This document shows, piece by piece, positions 11,257 through 23,466 of a stretch of 38,341 bases of DNA; positions within the stretch are counted from its first letter, which is position 1, and every line of letters begins with the position of its first letter. Both the position numbers and the translations under genes were made by a program. The notes under the pieces were generated by a model. The model was given only the letters and a program-made list of their open reading frames with translations. It was not told the origin of the DNA and ran no database searches. This DNA comes from Ectocarpus siliculosus (taxonomy: Eukaryota; Sar; Phaeophyceae; Ectocarpales; Ectocarpaceae), in the NCBI GenBank assembly GCA_000310025.1, contig FN649751.1, positions 5,097,548-5,135,888 of the forward strand, in the 5' to 3' direction.

Positions 11257-14200
11257 CCCGTGAAGCGACCTGACGAGCAGAAATTGCCACCCAGCCGCCC
11301 AGAGTGTAACGCACGGAGGAAGGGTGTGGTGTGTTGGATCTCTGGCGATGGTGGGGACGTGTGCGTGTGCACGAGTACCTGAACACACGTGTGTGTGCAT
11401 ACACCCGCGATCTTTGGATCTTTCGTGTTCTTCGACATCCGGATTCAGGATTTAAAGAGCAGAAGATTTAAGGAATAATAAAACACACACAGAAAGACTT
11501 GTTGTCGGGCAGCTGGTGGAAGTAAATATACCGCAGGCCGTTGGAATGTTACAACAACGGGCGTAGGTAGGGCTGTATGGTACTTACTCACTCTAACAGC
11601 AGTAGCCTCTGCTGATCGTATGCATAGAGAGCCCCTCAGGACAGAGACAGAGAGCGAAGGAAGGATCGTGTATGGCGGTATATGTATTATGTTGTGAGAG
11701 GTCACTCGTTGCAGACTCACTCGCTGATGATATAGAATGAATGGCGCGCATCCGACGAACGAACGCAAAAGAAGCGAATAGATACGAAGGAGTGCTATCA
11801 TATGTTGTTTTTGTTTTGATTATGTTTTGCTTTATTAGGAAGTGTTCCATTCTTCTTTTGTTCAGCAATTCCTGAAGTGTTGTTATGTTATGTTCTTCGT
11901 ACACCGCAATGTCTATGTGACAAATAAGAACGTTGGTATGTAATTAATGACGTCAGACAGACACACCCACATGTCGGTGATGAAACCTCAAACACACGCA
12001 TCTATCGGCGACCACGTCAGGAGGCAATGGATGATGAGAGAATGTTCTCCCGTGCCATTTGCACATCATCTATCTAACGACACGAAATTATACAAAACGG
12101 TAAGAAAATTGTGAGACCACCTCCCGTGAGTCCGCACATACTCCGAAATGTGTCCGCACACATGCATACCCGGTACATACGCGTACCACACTGAAAACGT
12201 AGACATACATACAGGTACTTTCTGACGCTATGAATTCATTGCTAATCTGTCTCACGCTTTTCTATGATAGAGATGGATTCGTCGTGTCATATTATTAAGA
12301 AAAAAAAAAAAAAAAGCCTGCGGATGGCATGCGGATGGATGAAGAATGCATGGATGGATGAAGAGAATGAAACAAAGTCGTTCAGGAGGGTTTGGTGCGC
12401 GGGTAGTCTTCGTCTTTTCCCCCCTTGCCGTAGGCAACATTACATTTATGGTCGGCTGCTTCACACGCGGTTACCGGTTATCATGTTATCATTGTAAGGC
12501 GTGTACAGCAGAGGTATGCCTATTTGCTGAATGGTGGAGTGGAGAGAAACCACCGAGAGACAAACGGCAACGCCGCAATCTGAAGAGACCTACCTTTACG
12601 ACAAGGGGGGGGACTACAGGTATATGTAGGCAGCACGTATGTGTGCAATGTGTCGTGTACGCACCCGCAACAATCTAGCTAGTTGTAATGATCGAGTACG
12701 CTGAGAAGTGTAAGTGCACATACATACGCGGCAAACAAACGTGTAGTGTGCACCGAAGAGGAGTAAGCAGGCGGCGCCAGAGACGGGACGAAAAAAAAAA
12801 AAAAGTGTACACACGCCATCCGTTTGAGGAGCCCTCCCGCCCACGTTTTGTTGTTGCTGCAGGATAATATTTTTGAGAGGTCAAGATCGCCGCAAGAGTT
12901 GGTAGCATCTGTACCGAGTACATGGTAGGACGCTGCCGCTCCATATCTCGAACGGGATGATTCATCAGATGGAAACAAAAACGCCTGTGAGTACACGCCA
13001 CCCCCCTCACTCCCAGACACGCTCCTTCGAACCAACCGATTCTTCTGTGGACGGACTCACGTTCAGCATTGTTCAGGTGTGCGATAACCAACACCACACA
13101 CAAGCGGCAGTAGCCAAATAACGATGGTGGCGACCACTATATGGCTTCGAAACACAGAAGGCAGCGCAACAAAACTGAATGAAGGTTAAACCGCCGGGCC
13201 TTCGTTGTCATTGGTGGATACTACCCGCTGCCTCCTCCCAGCGTACCATCTCCAACTAACATGCACAAGAGCTGCATGCTCCAAGTGGCTGCATGCTACA
13301 TGAAAACCCAGAGACGGGCAGAGGCACCTACAAGATACGCATGTGCCATGGTCGCAAGTTCTTCAGGCTTGAAAAAAATCGAAAAGCTCAAGGCTATATA
13401 TATTGTATAGCTAAAATTGTTGACGGCGGCCAAGTTCTTGCACGCGTATAGTACAGTACTGCTGTCAAGCGCTGGTGGAGTGTTCGCAGTCGGTCGGCCG
13501 TGTCGTGTGTACCAGCAGGAGCATACTGACAAAATCAAAGGGTGGCCCACGACAAAAGTAGACTACATCTGTTGTAGTTCGCAGCAAGAGCAAATAACCC
13601 CCTCCGGGCAAGCACACGATCCCCAAACACGGCAAGCACCTCCTCTCTTATTTACACACACACCGCGCTCGGTACCCATGATTCCGACCCGTCGGGTCCG
13701 CCGAACACGCATCCCCACAAGAGGACCAATTTCCGACACTTGACTGAACTGAACGGTATCCCACATGCCAATGGTCCCCCCCCTCCCCCTATCCCTCCCC
13801 CTTCCCTAACGAAAAAACTCAAGCACGAATTTTATCATTTTCGTGTTGTTGGTGACGGCTTCGTTTGTGTTAGTGACACCTTCCGCATGATTGGATAGAT
13901 GCGGCAAACCGAAAAAAAGAAAACACCAAGATGAGTAAATAGTTAACATGCCGGCCTGCTAGGCCAGCCGAGCGTGGATATCCGCCGGTCAGACGCGAAG
14001 AAAGGACCACGACTACATAGAGTACACGATCCTTACGACTAACATGAAAGCGAAATGGTACTGTACAGACAACCTGGCGGAGGCGCAGCGTGGTCACGCC
14101 CTACGGCGGCACACCCTTGATCATGAATCCACACCCTGCGGGAGACGCCGAAAAACGTGACAACTATAAGAAGGACTGTACTGCTGTGCACGATGCCGTA

Positions 14201-14898
14201 ATCACACACAAATTTCGTACAAAAAATGCAAGCGACGAAGTAACCTAACGACCTACCTCCCCCCCCCCCCTATTCAACAAAGTTGACATGTTTCACGATG
14301 CAAGCCATGGCTTGCGGCCGTTTTCTGTTTTCTCAAGGGCGACACCTGTTCATTACCGTGCCCGTCTACACTACATACCGTCACGTACCTCGGGAAACGG
14401 CATTTAATTAACTCTAGGAGCATACCTTAAAGCAAGAACTTTGAAGCGGTACGACTCAACAACGCTCCTTCCTTGGGCTTGGGGCAGCAAGCCAGGCAAG
14501 GTAAGGACCACACCGGTGCTCTCTCTAGAACAGCCAGGTGGTCACATGCAAGCTCGCGAGGCGAACACTTCGAAATAAAAAAAAAACACACACACACAAA
14601 AGCTTTGCCAAAAGGGAAAACCACACGGACTGTGGTTCACTGCCCCCTGCCCCCGAGAGCAACAATCCAAACAAAAAAAGCAGAGGCCCGAACTCACGCC
14701 CCCCTTGACAAAAAAAAAGACCGCCAACTTGCACCAAAATCTAGACTCCGTGCTCACCGGTGTTGGGTGCTTCTAGTGGGGGCCTGCCACCCGAACCAAG
14801 CCACCGAGCGCAGTCAACACGTGCAGGCGCCACAACATGCCACGATTCGGACCGATTTCCCCCCGTGCGATGTTGATAGCCCCCCCCCCCCCCCCCCT
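11257..14898. other. Gene-poor region, no supported gene
   Basis: I find no exon with family signatures. The region holds a poly-A run at 12299-12316 followed by imperfect ATGG/GGATG repeats to about 12365, GTAC/TACATAC-rich AT-leaning sequence, and a few donor-like GTGAGT sites without matching coding context. Open frames here lack conserved motifs. Its 5' end should contain the promoter of the Cys-rich/GH114 gene, but I cannot point to an element. Confidence 0.5.
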
Positions 14899-14976
14899 NN
14901 NNNNNNNNNNNNNNNNNNNNNNNNNNNNNNNNNNNNNNNNNNNNNNNNNNNNNNNNNNNNNNNNNNNNNNNNNNNN
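14899..14976. other. Assembly gap (78 N)
   Basis: A run of 78 N is preceded by a poly-C run of about 17 bases. The open frame spanning it is not meaningful. Confidence 0.99.
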
Positions 14977-15375
14977 CGTGTTCGATACACAGCACGAGCC
15001 GGCCTAGCTGAACCGGGCAGTGTAGCCGATACCCCCACCGTACCAGAACACGGCGCCTCGGGTGATAACCTGACTTGCTCCATCCGATCGTCAGCCCAAG
15101 TCACATGTTCATGAGCTATCGCCCAACGAACTCCGGCCGTACCGCCCCCCGTCCCCTCGCCGACACCCCCCGACAGGTTGGAAAATTGTAGGCTTGCGTT
15201 GTCTCTCGTTTGCGCCCTCTTCCTGCCCATGTCTAGTAACCGAGAAGCAGTCGTCCAAAAAAGCCAGAGCCCACGCGCGCCAGCCATCCTCAAGTATAAT
15301 CGGCGGTGGTGGCATCAAGAGATGCCAAGAAAAAGGCCGGCCGAAAGAGAACGCGCGCTTGGCTCGCGTGCCCCG

Positions 15376-17992
15376 CTATTTTCCTGCCCTTCCCCCCCCG
15401 GGGGCCTTGAAGACCCTGACGGGGTTGGCCCCCATGCCGCCTCCCGTCGACGCTCTCGTGAAATGAGGCCCCGCTCCCCCGCTGCCGTGGCCGATGGACT
15501 TTATCTGCATGCCCTGGGACGGCTGCTGCTTCTTCTTCTGCTGCTGCTGCTGCTGCTGCCGCTCTGCGTTCATCTCTTCTCGCGCCTCCCTCTTCGCTCG
15601 GTCCACGACCTGGTGCTTGTCCTTCTGGAGCTGCTGCATCGCCATTCTCCCTCTGCAAATCTTTTCGTTCGGGGAGGAAGATACGCGCGGAGTGTGGTTG
15701 GATGCAAAAATTGAGTCTAATAAATCCCACGAGTCAAAGCCTGTTGGCACGGACGAAACGCAACCGAAGACTCGCCTTTGGGGGTGCAAGGACCGACGGC
15801 TATGTGCGTGCTAGGTGCTAGGGTACGGGACCGTAAACACCAACAACAGAAGCAAGAGATGCCAATTTAACATGCGGAGAGCATAACCAAACAAGACAAC
15901 CGACGAGACAGCGCTCTCCAGCCGGATACACACAAAAAAAACGAAAACGGCCAGGCGTCTTCGGGCGGGGCGGCACCGCGAGGTGTTGCCAGACGACACC
16001 GCTTGGCCAGATCGTTGTTTGTTTTGCCTCTGTCGGGTGCTTGAGCTGGGAGGGCAGCGGCGTTTGTGGCTGCTCGCGCTGCTTTCCTGTCTATCAAAAA
16101 CCTGCCGATTAATTGTCTATGAATAGCGATTCCCCGGTACACGCTCGATTATAGTAGTGTTGGGGACGGGACGGAGGAGGGTGGCGCTGCTGTATCGTGT
16201 ACGTAGTCCATACGACCAAAGGAATGATTGAGGGCATGCATGCAGCGGTGGACGCACGATCGCTCTTTGAGGTCGAGCGCAAGCCATGGTTTCAAGACTG
16301 AAACGCATTACGTCGAACAATCTACGCGGGTTGTTGTGTTGTCGGCGGGGGGGGGGTAACTTGAACGAGTACCACATACAACCGGTTTTGTCAGAGAAAT
16401 GCCGGCCGCCTTCTGCCTACCGATAAACAAACAAAAACAAAAACAAAAAAAACACCCCACGCGCGCCTAAGAGCCCCGTACATGCGAACAAAAAAGAAAA
16501 ACCTAAATGAAACTACCGAGACCCAGGAACCGACCGACCACGATGCAACAAGGAGACGTAGGTATCACAGCAGTCGGGCGCAACTACACACGGCGGACTT
16601 CCCCTTGCTGGCAACGGGTACATATGGTCACACGCGCGGTGTTATCTGTGTCCTAGGACGCGTTTCCCAGGAGCCAAGAGAGAGAGAGAAAGAAAGACGA
16701 GCCCGGAAGAGACGGTTCTTTCGCGCAGCGACCATGGGTGCCTGCCGGCCAGCGCGTGCGACGCACTAAAACATCCGCGGCAGCGTGCATGATACCACAC
16801 CGCCGCACCTTGCCTCCCAGATTGATGATTTGCCGGTCCCTCGTGCGCACTCCCAGAGCCGCATCGCTCAGCGCCTTGTCGTTCATCTGCAGCTGCCTCT
16901 CGTTTTCCTCCTTCTGCGCCTGGATCTCCTTATTTCTCCTGGCGAAATCAAGCTCTTGTGCCTGTGTGTTTTTTTCGTTCGCCGCCGGAGACACCACACG
17001 AACGCGAAAAAAAAAAAAGGCGCGGACATAAAAAAAGGTAAGAGAGAGAGCGAGTGGCAGGCGGTGAGGCCCGATAGTAACAGCGACGGTATTGTGTGTT
17101 CGTTTTGTGCTGCTAACCCACCCCGGTCGTTTCCGCTCCACGCCTAGGCCTGCGGCAGCCAAACAACCAGCGCCGCCGTCGCAAAGAGCAAGCTTCTCCT
17201 CTCGGCTACCAAAGGAAACAGCGTGGTGGACAATACAGAAACAAATCACAATCCATTCTGCGGTACCCCACCTACCAACGGCTCTTTCGGAACGTACCGC
17301 CATCGCTAAAACGGAACGTACCGCTATCGCTAAAACGGAACGTACCGCTATCGCTAAAACGGAACGTACCTTGAGTCTGGCGTCCCCGTCCTCCTTGATC
17401 TCTTTGAGGAGGGCTAGCTCGGATTTCAAGCGCTTGACTCGCTCCAGCAGAACTTTCTTGCTAAGTGATGCGCCGTTAGGGACGTTGAACTGAGGCCAAA
17501 GAAGAAACGAAGAGGGCGACAGCGGCCGAAAGACAGCGGGGTATCGCAGAGAAAGGGGCGGTGTGGGGACATCGCGTCGAACTCTTCCCAAGATCGGGCA
17601 GACTCGTGCACGGCTGTACTAAAACGCTTACGCTCGAGAATACGAAGAAGCGCTGGCAGACCCACCGCGCCGTCCACCAACGCTATTAAGGTTGCGGTGG
17701 TCGAGAACCAACTTTTTCCTCGGCGTGCGCAACAGCAGTACAGCAGTAGCCTACAAACCGGTCGCGCACGGCAGCCGCAAAACACCACCGACGAAATAAG
17801 TCGCGCTCCCTCTCCGCGTGTGTTCATGCTCATAGCTCCCGACGACTACGGCTGTGTCCACATTTCGCGCACGCTACACACTTGTGTAGTCAACAGACAC
17901 GCCAGATGCCGCCGCAGTGTCACATTCTCGGCAGCCCGACTCACGTTGCCATATTCGTCTGGGAACATGCGTTGGGGATCAGTACTCGACAT
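15376..17992 (-). CDS. Small coiled-coil protein, function unknown
   Basis: Exons: 17992-17945 (start MSSTDPQRMFPDEYGN), 17489-17370, 16961-16809, and a last exon from about 15633 (or 15652) to the stop at 15376. The first three junctions are GT-AG and phase 0. The product is about 190 residues, mainly charged helix: SLSKKVLLERVKRLKSELAL, then QELDFARRNKEIQAQKEENE, then KDKHQVVDRAKREAREEMN. A Q7-K3-Q2 tract from a CAG repeat follows, and then a Gly-rich basic tail ending VRVFKAPGGGRAGK. The last acceptor is uncertain: phase 0 fits the CAG at 15634-15636, while the CAG before 15652 needs one more exon in the 1.1-kb intron. An upstream in-frame ATG at 18037 is possible. No family recognised; a cytoskeletal or scaffold role would be a guess. 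Confidence 0.6.
17289..17370 (-). repeat. 24-bp minisatellite that repeats the 5' splice site
   Basis: About three and a half tandem copies of a 24-base unit abut the donor of exon 17489-17370. Every copy contains GGTACGTTCC, so potential donors start at 17369, 17345, 17321 and 17297. The unit length is a multiple of three and has no stop in the coding frame, reading VRSVLAIA per copy. Confidence 0.85.
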
Positions 17993-19871
17993 GGGTCCTC
18001 CCAGCGCTGGCACACCGCGGTAGTGTGCGTCACGCATGCCTCCGCAATACCCTCGAAGATGAGCGTGCGCGTGCCGGTGTGTGGTCGGGTCGGCGAATCA
18101 ACAACCACGCTCCTGCTCCACACCGAGAAAAACGGGAAAGAAAATGGGAAACCCGTATTAGCGACGAAGCAGCTAAATAGCACTACCTCGCAATGATGTG
18201 GTCATAAACCAATCGGGAAGGGTGTAAAGGGAAGGGAGGTTGATGAGAAGCTACTGCTGGAGCTGTGGCCATCACGAGTACAAACGAGCGAGTTGTGGGT
18301 GCTGCTCTCCGCTATGCTAGAGCCAGGACATTTATTGTATGCTATGCTACTCCGGAGTAAGGCAAGTGCTGTGGTGCTGTTGTGCACTCCGGCTGAAAGG
18401 CGGCGTGTTCTCGGATCAGTTTTTTTGGTTCTTGAACACGCGGGGGGGCAACACCGCCGTTGCTGCACCCTTCTCGCAGTAGAATTGAAGGCGTGTTTCG
18501 TAGAGGATCTCTTCTGTGTGTCCCTGGACCGTACCTGCTAAGGAGAGAAGCCAAAGCTTGTACGGTGATTGGTGCAGGCAAACGAATGTAGATGCATCCC
18601 GAATCTCCACTTTGAACACACCACACACGCACCGGCTTGGCTCTTCATTTTTAGCCTCTTTGTCAAGGGTAGACCAAGACCGACCTAGTGTACTGCGGCT
18701 GTCCCTAACGAAGCTTGGGCAAAGCGCGGATGAGATGTTTCACAATGCAGCTTGTTTGCATCCGCTGCCTGCAGCAGGAATGCATCTATCTCAAGTTCAG
18801 TTTACCAAAAAAGTGAGACATGAGTGACTCTTTTTTCACGTCAGAGGATCCGCTGTCAGGAAGAACAGCAGTACAATACAGCAGTAGTCTACCCGTGGGA
18901 GCTTCAACCAATTCGTTCAAACTGACCATGTCACCTCGAACAGCACTCACAAGCTGGTTGGCGGCCTTGATGATGTATGCAGCAGAGGTTCCGGCGGCAA
19001 ACGTGTCAGGGTGTGGAATCGGAATCAACAAGAGCTGTGGTAGGAGAGCGGACGGAGATGCCTTGGGGGGGGCGGTGATTGGGGGTGACGTGAGCGGCCG
19101 GGGTGACGTGAACGGCAAAACGGAAGGAGGTATTCCACCAGGAAAAAAAAAAATGCTCGCGGGCGCGCAGGGGCCGAGGAAGGCAGCAAATACATGCAAG
19201 CCACAGGCAGAAGCAGGCTTGGTTGTGCGCGCGGATAGGAAAAGCAACACGCGGATAGTTGACGGGTCTTCCTACTTCGCCTGGCTCACAATTAAATTAT
19301 CATTGAATCCCTCTCTTGACATCCAGGAACGGAGTATCTATTATTAAAAATAAAGACGAACACACAGAAAGACTACCCGTTCGAGATATAACCACAGCAG
19401 GAGTTATTGTTCCCCGCACAAATTCTGGGAAATTTTCGCACCCCCGGCGAGAGCGGTGCTCGCGAATGTCGTTGATACTGGTGCCATAAAACAAGCGGTG
19501 GCTTGCGGGGTTGCGTCTAGAACGCATGGTTGGTGTGACGTTCAAATTCAGCGATATATATGTGCGTGTGGTCATATTTTCATATTTTCGAATACAACCA
19601 AAGAAGGTCGCGCTTATACTGTATGCATGGGAGGGCGACAATATATATTGTCGAATAACAGTTCGTACCAAGGACTAAGTCATCAGCGATCTCCACATAT
19701 GATTCCACCAATGACCGCCCGACTGCAGTCAGAAAGACATCTTGGCCATCATGGACATCAAAAATTCACTCGCTTTGCTGCCGGACAACGCAGGCTCCGC
19801 CGTACGTACACAGACTTTTGCACTCATCCCCCCCCCCCGCCCCCCCTCGACTCTGTCGCTTCTGCCTCCCA
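17993..19871. other. Mostly no gene; two weak minus-strand exon candidates
   Basis: Candidate 1 lies around 19034-18952: it follows a CCACAG acceptor, reads IPHPDTFAAGTSAAYIIKAA and ends at a strong GTGAGT donor. Candidate 2 lies around 18533-18480: it follows a TTAGCAG acceptor, reads HTEEILYETRLQFYCEKG and faintly recalls a RanBP1-type start. Their phases do not join each other, and neither has a clear partner. The rest, including 19040-19870 downstream of USB1, shows nothing I can support. Confidence 0.25.
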
Positions 19872-22094
19872 TCAACGGCCTGCCAACGGTGCTTCAAAGT
19901 ACGTCGTGCCAGCCTTGCACATAACAACGTCGACCGGAAGACAAACCTCCCACGGAACATCGTCGCTGCTACTACTGCTGCTGTCTTCCTCATCGTCACT
20001 ACTGCTGCTGCCATCCTCTTGGGTGCCTTCGCCACCTCCTGCTCTGTGGCGGCGGGCTTCCCTGGCAACTACTCCCGGTGGCGAAGCACGTGGTCGTGCT
20101 TTTCCCGGCGAGGAGGAAGAGGAAGAAGGGACGCGAGAGGAGGAGGAGGAGGAGGAGGAGGAGCTGACGTACGTGCTGACGTCCCCTAGCACCGAAGCTA
20201 CGCTCACGTGTACGATGGGCTCCTGTCCGTGCGCACGGGTGAACGAAAGGGGGTGCCGGACGGGAGTGAGGACTCCCTTGGAGGAACACGCCGGCCACGA
20301 CTCTTAGAAGCGGGTTCTAATCTATGGACTAATCGATGTCGTCTTCTTCTGAAGCATTCCGTCAAGACTGCCGAACGTTGTCTCGGTAGGCGCCCGTTTT
20401 GCGCGGAAGGCAAGGCAACGCACGTTATACGCAAAGCACGTCGCAGTTTGTCTGCTCTGTCTGCCTCTCTTACACTTCAGACGATGCTGCGTGGAAGGTC
20501 AGTGGGTGGACAAAAAGGGCGGCAAAAGTTGGCAGGTGCATAGAGAGAGCGAGAGAGGTGGTCCGGTCCCCCTCGTGCATGATAATCACCTCGTAGTACT
20601 CTGACTGCTTGAACCTTCGCATCAAGGGGTCCACCTTCGCGATGAGGCTGAGAACCATCTGTCGCCCCCCCCTGACCCTGAGACACACGAAGGAGCGCGT
20701 TTTGTCTTCGTTGACCAGCACGTCGTAGCCGGAGACGAAGGAAGCGGTGAAACTGAGCCGAAACGCGCATTAACGAAACGGACAAAAAAAAAAAACGGAA
20801 AACAAGACGGATGGATCCGTTTGGCGACAAGTTTCACGGGAGAAGGATCGGGGTTTGCTTCGGAATTCGACTTCCCGACGAGCAAAGCACTGTTCGAAAA
20901 TTGAATAAATGGATGTGTACGCGTCATAAACTCCTGGCATGGAGACGAACGCGTCGTCTGACCGAGAATTGAAGAGAGTGATACGGACGTGTCATACAGT
21001 CCCTGGTTTGTGGTAGATTTCGGAACTCGAGTTCCCGACGAGAAAAACACTGTTCAAGTGTCAATCAACCCCCTGGCATGGGGCATTGGATGTGTTCTCT
21101 GACCTCTCTCGACAGCGCCCGTGCGAAGAAACAGAGGTAGAAGGACACCTCAAGCTCACCCGTGGGAACACATCCCGTAAACAGCTTGACATCAAAAAGA
21201 GTCGGTGCCAAATGACTGTGGGTGCCTCACCTGCGAGACGATTTGACGGCTTCCTTGAGCCCCCGCACGAACGGGTTTATCTGGTGGGCTCGAAGAGCGG
21301 TCGTTTTGGAGAGACTGAGGTGCTGTCGTCCGGAGGGATCCATGTCATTCATTACTACCTCCGGAGGATCAAGTTTCCCAGCCGATGAAGCGCTCGCCTA
21401 TATGCATAGATATGACGAAAAGAGTTGCATATTCAGAAAAACGTTGTCGACAGAAACGGCGTCAGACATGGGTTCCACTTATCGTAAGGTGTTGCGTGCG
21501 CTCCTCTCTGTAGGACAACCCATCCTTACTAAACTACCTCCTGCACGCTCTGGCAAAAACAGCAGCTAAAAGCACAATATTTGCGTTACGCGCCACGCAG
21601 CCGGAAACATCGCGACGTTCAGTATGAACACTTTCGTCGGCCTCCAGAAACAATCAGCAGCTTCTTTGGAAGAACGGAGGTGCAGGAAAAGCGTCTTGCC
21701 GACGACGCGACACACAAAACCTAATCTGGTGCTGCTGCTGCTGCTGCTTACTTGGTTGGAACGCTGCCGGCCATCCCTTGTGCGCTTCTTCCCGCCCTTC
21801 CCACCTTCAGCACGCCCGTGCCCCTCTCTCCATGCCGTAGCCAGCCTTTGCCGGAAGTGCGAGACGCTCGCCTCCGCCATGCTCTTGAAAGCTGCGGAGT
21901 TGGGAACTGTATTGTGGCGGGCCGAGGAGGGGGGGGCGCTTGGTCACGCGGGGGGTGCACGCAGCATGCAGCAATGCCGCCGGGTTTGAGCAACGTTTGG
22001 AGCGAAATCTGGAGGTTGTTCGCGGTAAGGTAAAGCCCTGTGCTTTTTGACGATGGCTACAGTAACAGTGTCGCACCCGGAGCCAAAACGAACG

Positions 22095-22130
<36 letters not shown>

Positions 22131-23466
22131 GGAATGAAGACGTGCGTCGGCCAGTTCCCTCTCTCGTGGGGAAACCTTCGAACCCATCGGATGTTCCCTG
22201 CCCGCTCCTCTGCCCTCCGCCGCTCGGTCGCGAGGTCGTACTCTGTGGCAGCACGTAACGAATCATGTCGTGAGGCTGTGCGTTTATACCCGACCGTCCG
22301 ATAGCGTACCGAAAGTATGGTCTAGTGTTGAGTTGCTGTTGTCCAGAATGCGAAAGGTACACGTAGTCGAGTGTATAATTACTGTTGTCCAGGATGACAG
22401 AGATACTCTTGAATAGAAACACACGCGGCGGCGTGGGCCTGGTCCTCAAAGTGCATGTGGCCAATACAGAAGATGGGGGCTTCTTTGGCCAAGACAGAAT
22501 TGCTGGGGGAGAGAGCCTGGAGACTTGGGAGAATAAGCACGCAGCAACGGTCGTGGTAGTTTCTGTATGCCGGAGGGCTTCCTGCTGCGGTAGATCTTAT
22601 GTGTGATAAGTATGCATGCAGAGGGGGGTAGGCATTAATGGTGCATAAGATGGGCCCGCAGTTGAGAAAAAATCTCAGTCTCGGCCACAACAGAAGAACC
22701 GTCCCAATAAGAAGCATGATCGTGCGATACCCCAAGACATCTAAAGAAGGGGTAGAAGCTGGGAGAGCGCGTCCTAAGAAACACCCCTGCTGCTGCTGCT
22801 GCTGCTGCCGTGCTCCCACCCCTTACCTAGCTCAGCCATGATGTAATTTATTGGTGGGGCGGAGAGTCGTTATTTTCGCGGCGCCCCCCGCGCCCCAGCG
22901 CCGCCGCGGGCTGCGCTACCCACTGCTGGTGTACTGTACTTCTACAAACCCCAATGTTCGCCACATCCAGCTGTCGGTTTAATGCTGCAGAAGGCTTTTG
23001 GTGTGTTGTTGTTTTCCTCGCCGTCAGAAATAAGAAAATAGGAGAATCAGCAGGATGGGACAGCCCAAAGTATTTCGACGTTTCTTATCTCCGGGCACTA
23101 TCTGTAGACCTAGAGCATTCGCTCGTTGTATGCATACATTATGGCATATACTTGTACATCCTGAAGTAACAAATACGTCAAGGATAAAGGAAAATTCTGC
23201 TACATCAAGGTGGGTAGCAAGGAAAGTCCACAGCGAAAACAATAAGGCGGTACAGCAGTACATGTACAAAAGCTGCTCCAGCACTTGACACAGGCGTAAG
23301 TTACGAGAATGGATGATGGTGTGATTCTGAGAGTCTCACCGCTGTCCTTGAAAATGGTGAGCAGCTCCGATGGCAGTCCGCCCAAGACCGAAGGGTTGGG
23401 GTCTTTTTCTTCGATTTTTTCGTCTTCAGAGCTACTACTAGCGTATGCCTCCAGGAGGTGATCCAT
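19872..23466 (-). CDS. USB1: U6 snRNA phosphodiesterase USB1 (HVSL family, 2H phosphoesterase)
   Basis: USB1 is a nuclear 3'-5' RNA exonuclease that trims the U6 snRNA oligo(U) tail and leaves a terminal phosphate. Exons: 23466-23340, 22242-22129, 21891-21752, 21322-21231, 20752-20590, 20222-19872, with phases 1,1,0,2,0 all consistent; about 328 residues. The N-terminus reads YASSSSEDE and LPSELLTIF, as in other USB1 proteins. RRFPHERGNWPTHVFIP follows, then catalytic HLSLSKTTALRAHQINPFV, then NEDKTRSFVCLRV, then the second catalytic motif in EEPIVHVSVASVLGD. The C-terminus reads VMCKAGTTYFEAPL. Both HxS motifs (HLS, HVS) are intact, so activity is expected. Odd feature: about 70 residues of Ser/acidic low complexity between the second HxS motif and the C-terminal strand. 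Exon 4 could start at 21358 instead of 21322 (12 extra codons, same phase). Confidence 0.92.
20108..20165. repeat. GAG/GGA-rich low-complexity tract encoding poly-Ser in USB1
   Basis: On the minus (coding) strand the trinucleotide tract encodes SSSSSSSSSS and SSSSSS blocks of the USB1 insertion. It sits inside the last exon and keeps frame. Confidence 0.8.
22096..22128. repeat. (CA)n/(GT)n microsatellite forming a USB1 splice donor
   Basis: About 16 CA repeats on the plus strand are GT repeats on the coding strand. They begin exactly at the donor of USB1 exon 2 (CCAG followed by GTGTGTG). Confidence 0.9.

Noticed and set aside
12675-13103. Minus-strand open frame of 142 codons with a GTGAGT donor nearby
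   Set aside because: It spans a poly-A tract, has no recognisable motif, and no partner exon was found.
14473-15114. Plus-strand open frame running through the N gap
   Set aside because: It crosses 78 unknown bases and a poly-C run and has no conserved motif on either side.
15867-16142. Possible extra coiled-coil gene exon after the GGCAG acceptor near 16122
   Set aside because: The frame is Ser/Arg-rich without helix-like pattern and has no convincing donor; left out of the model.
22827-22839. Tiny 5' exon ATG-GCT-GAG-CTA-G with a perfect GTAAGG donor as USB1 start
   Set aside because: It fits phase, but the exon at 23466-23340 encodes the typical USB1 N-terminus and also fits phase, so it is the better start. 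An alternative promoter is not excluded.
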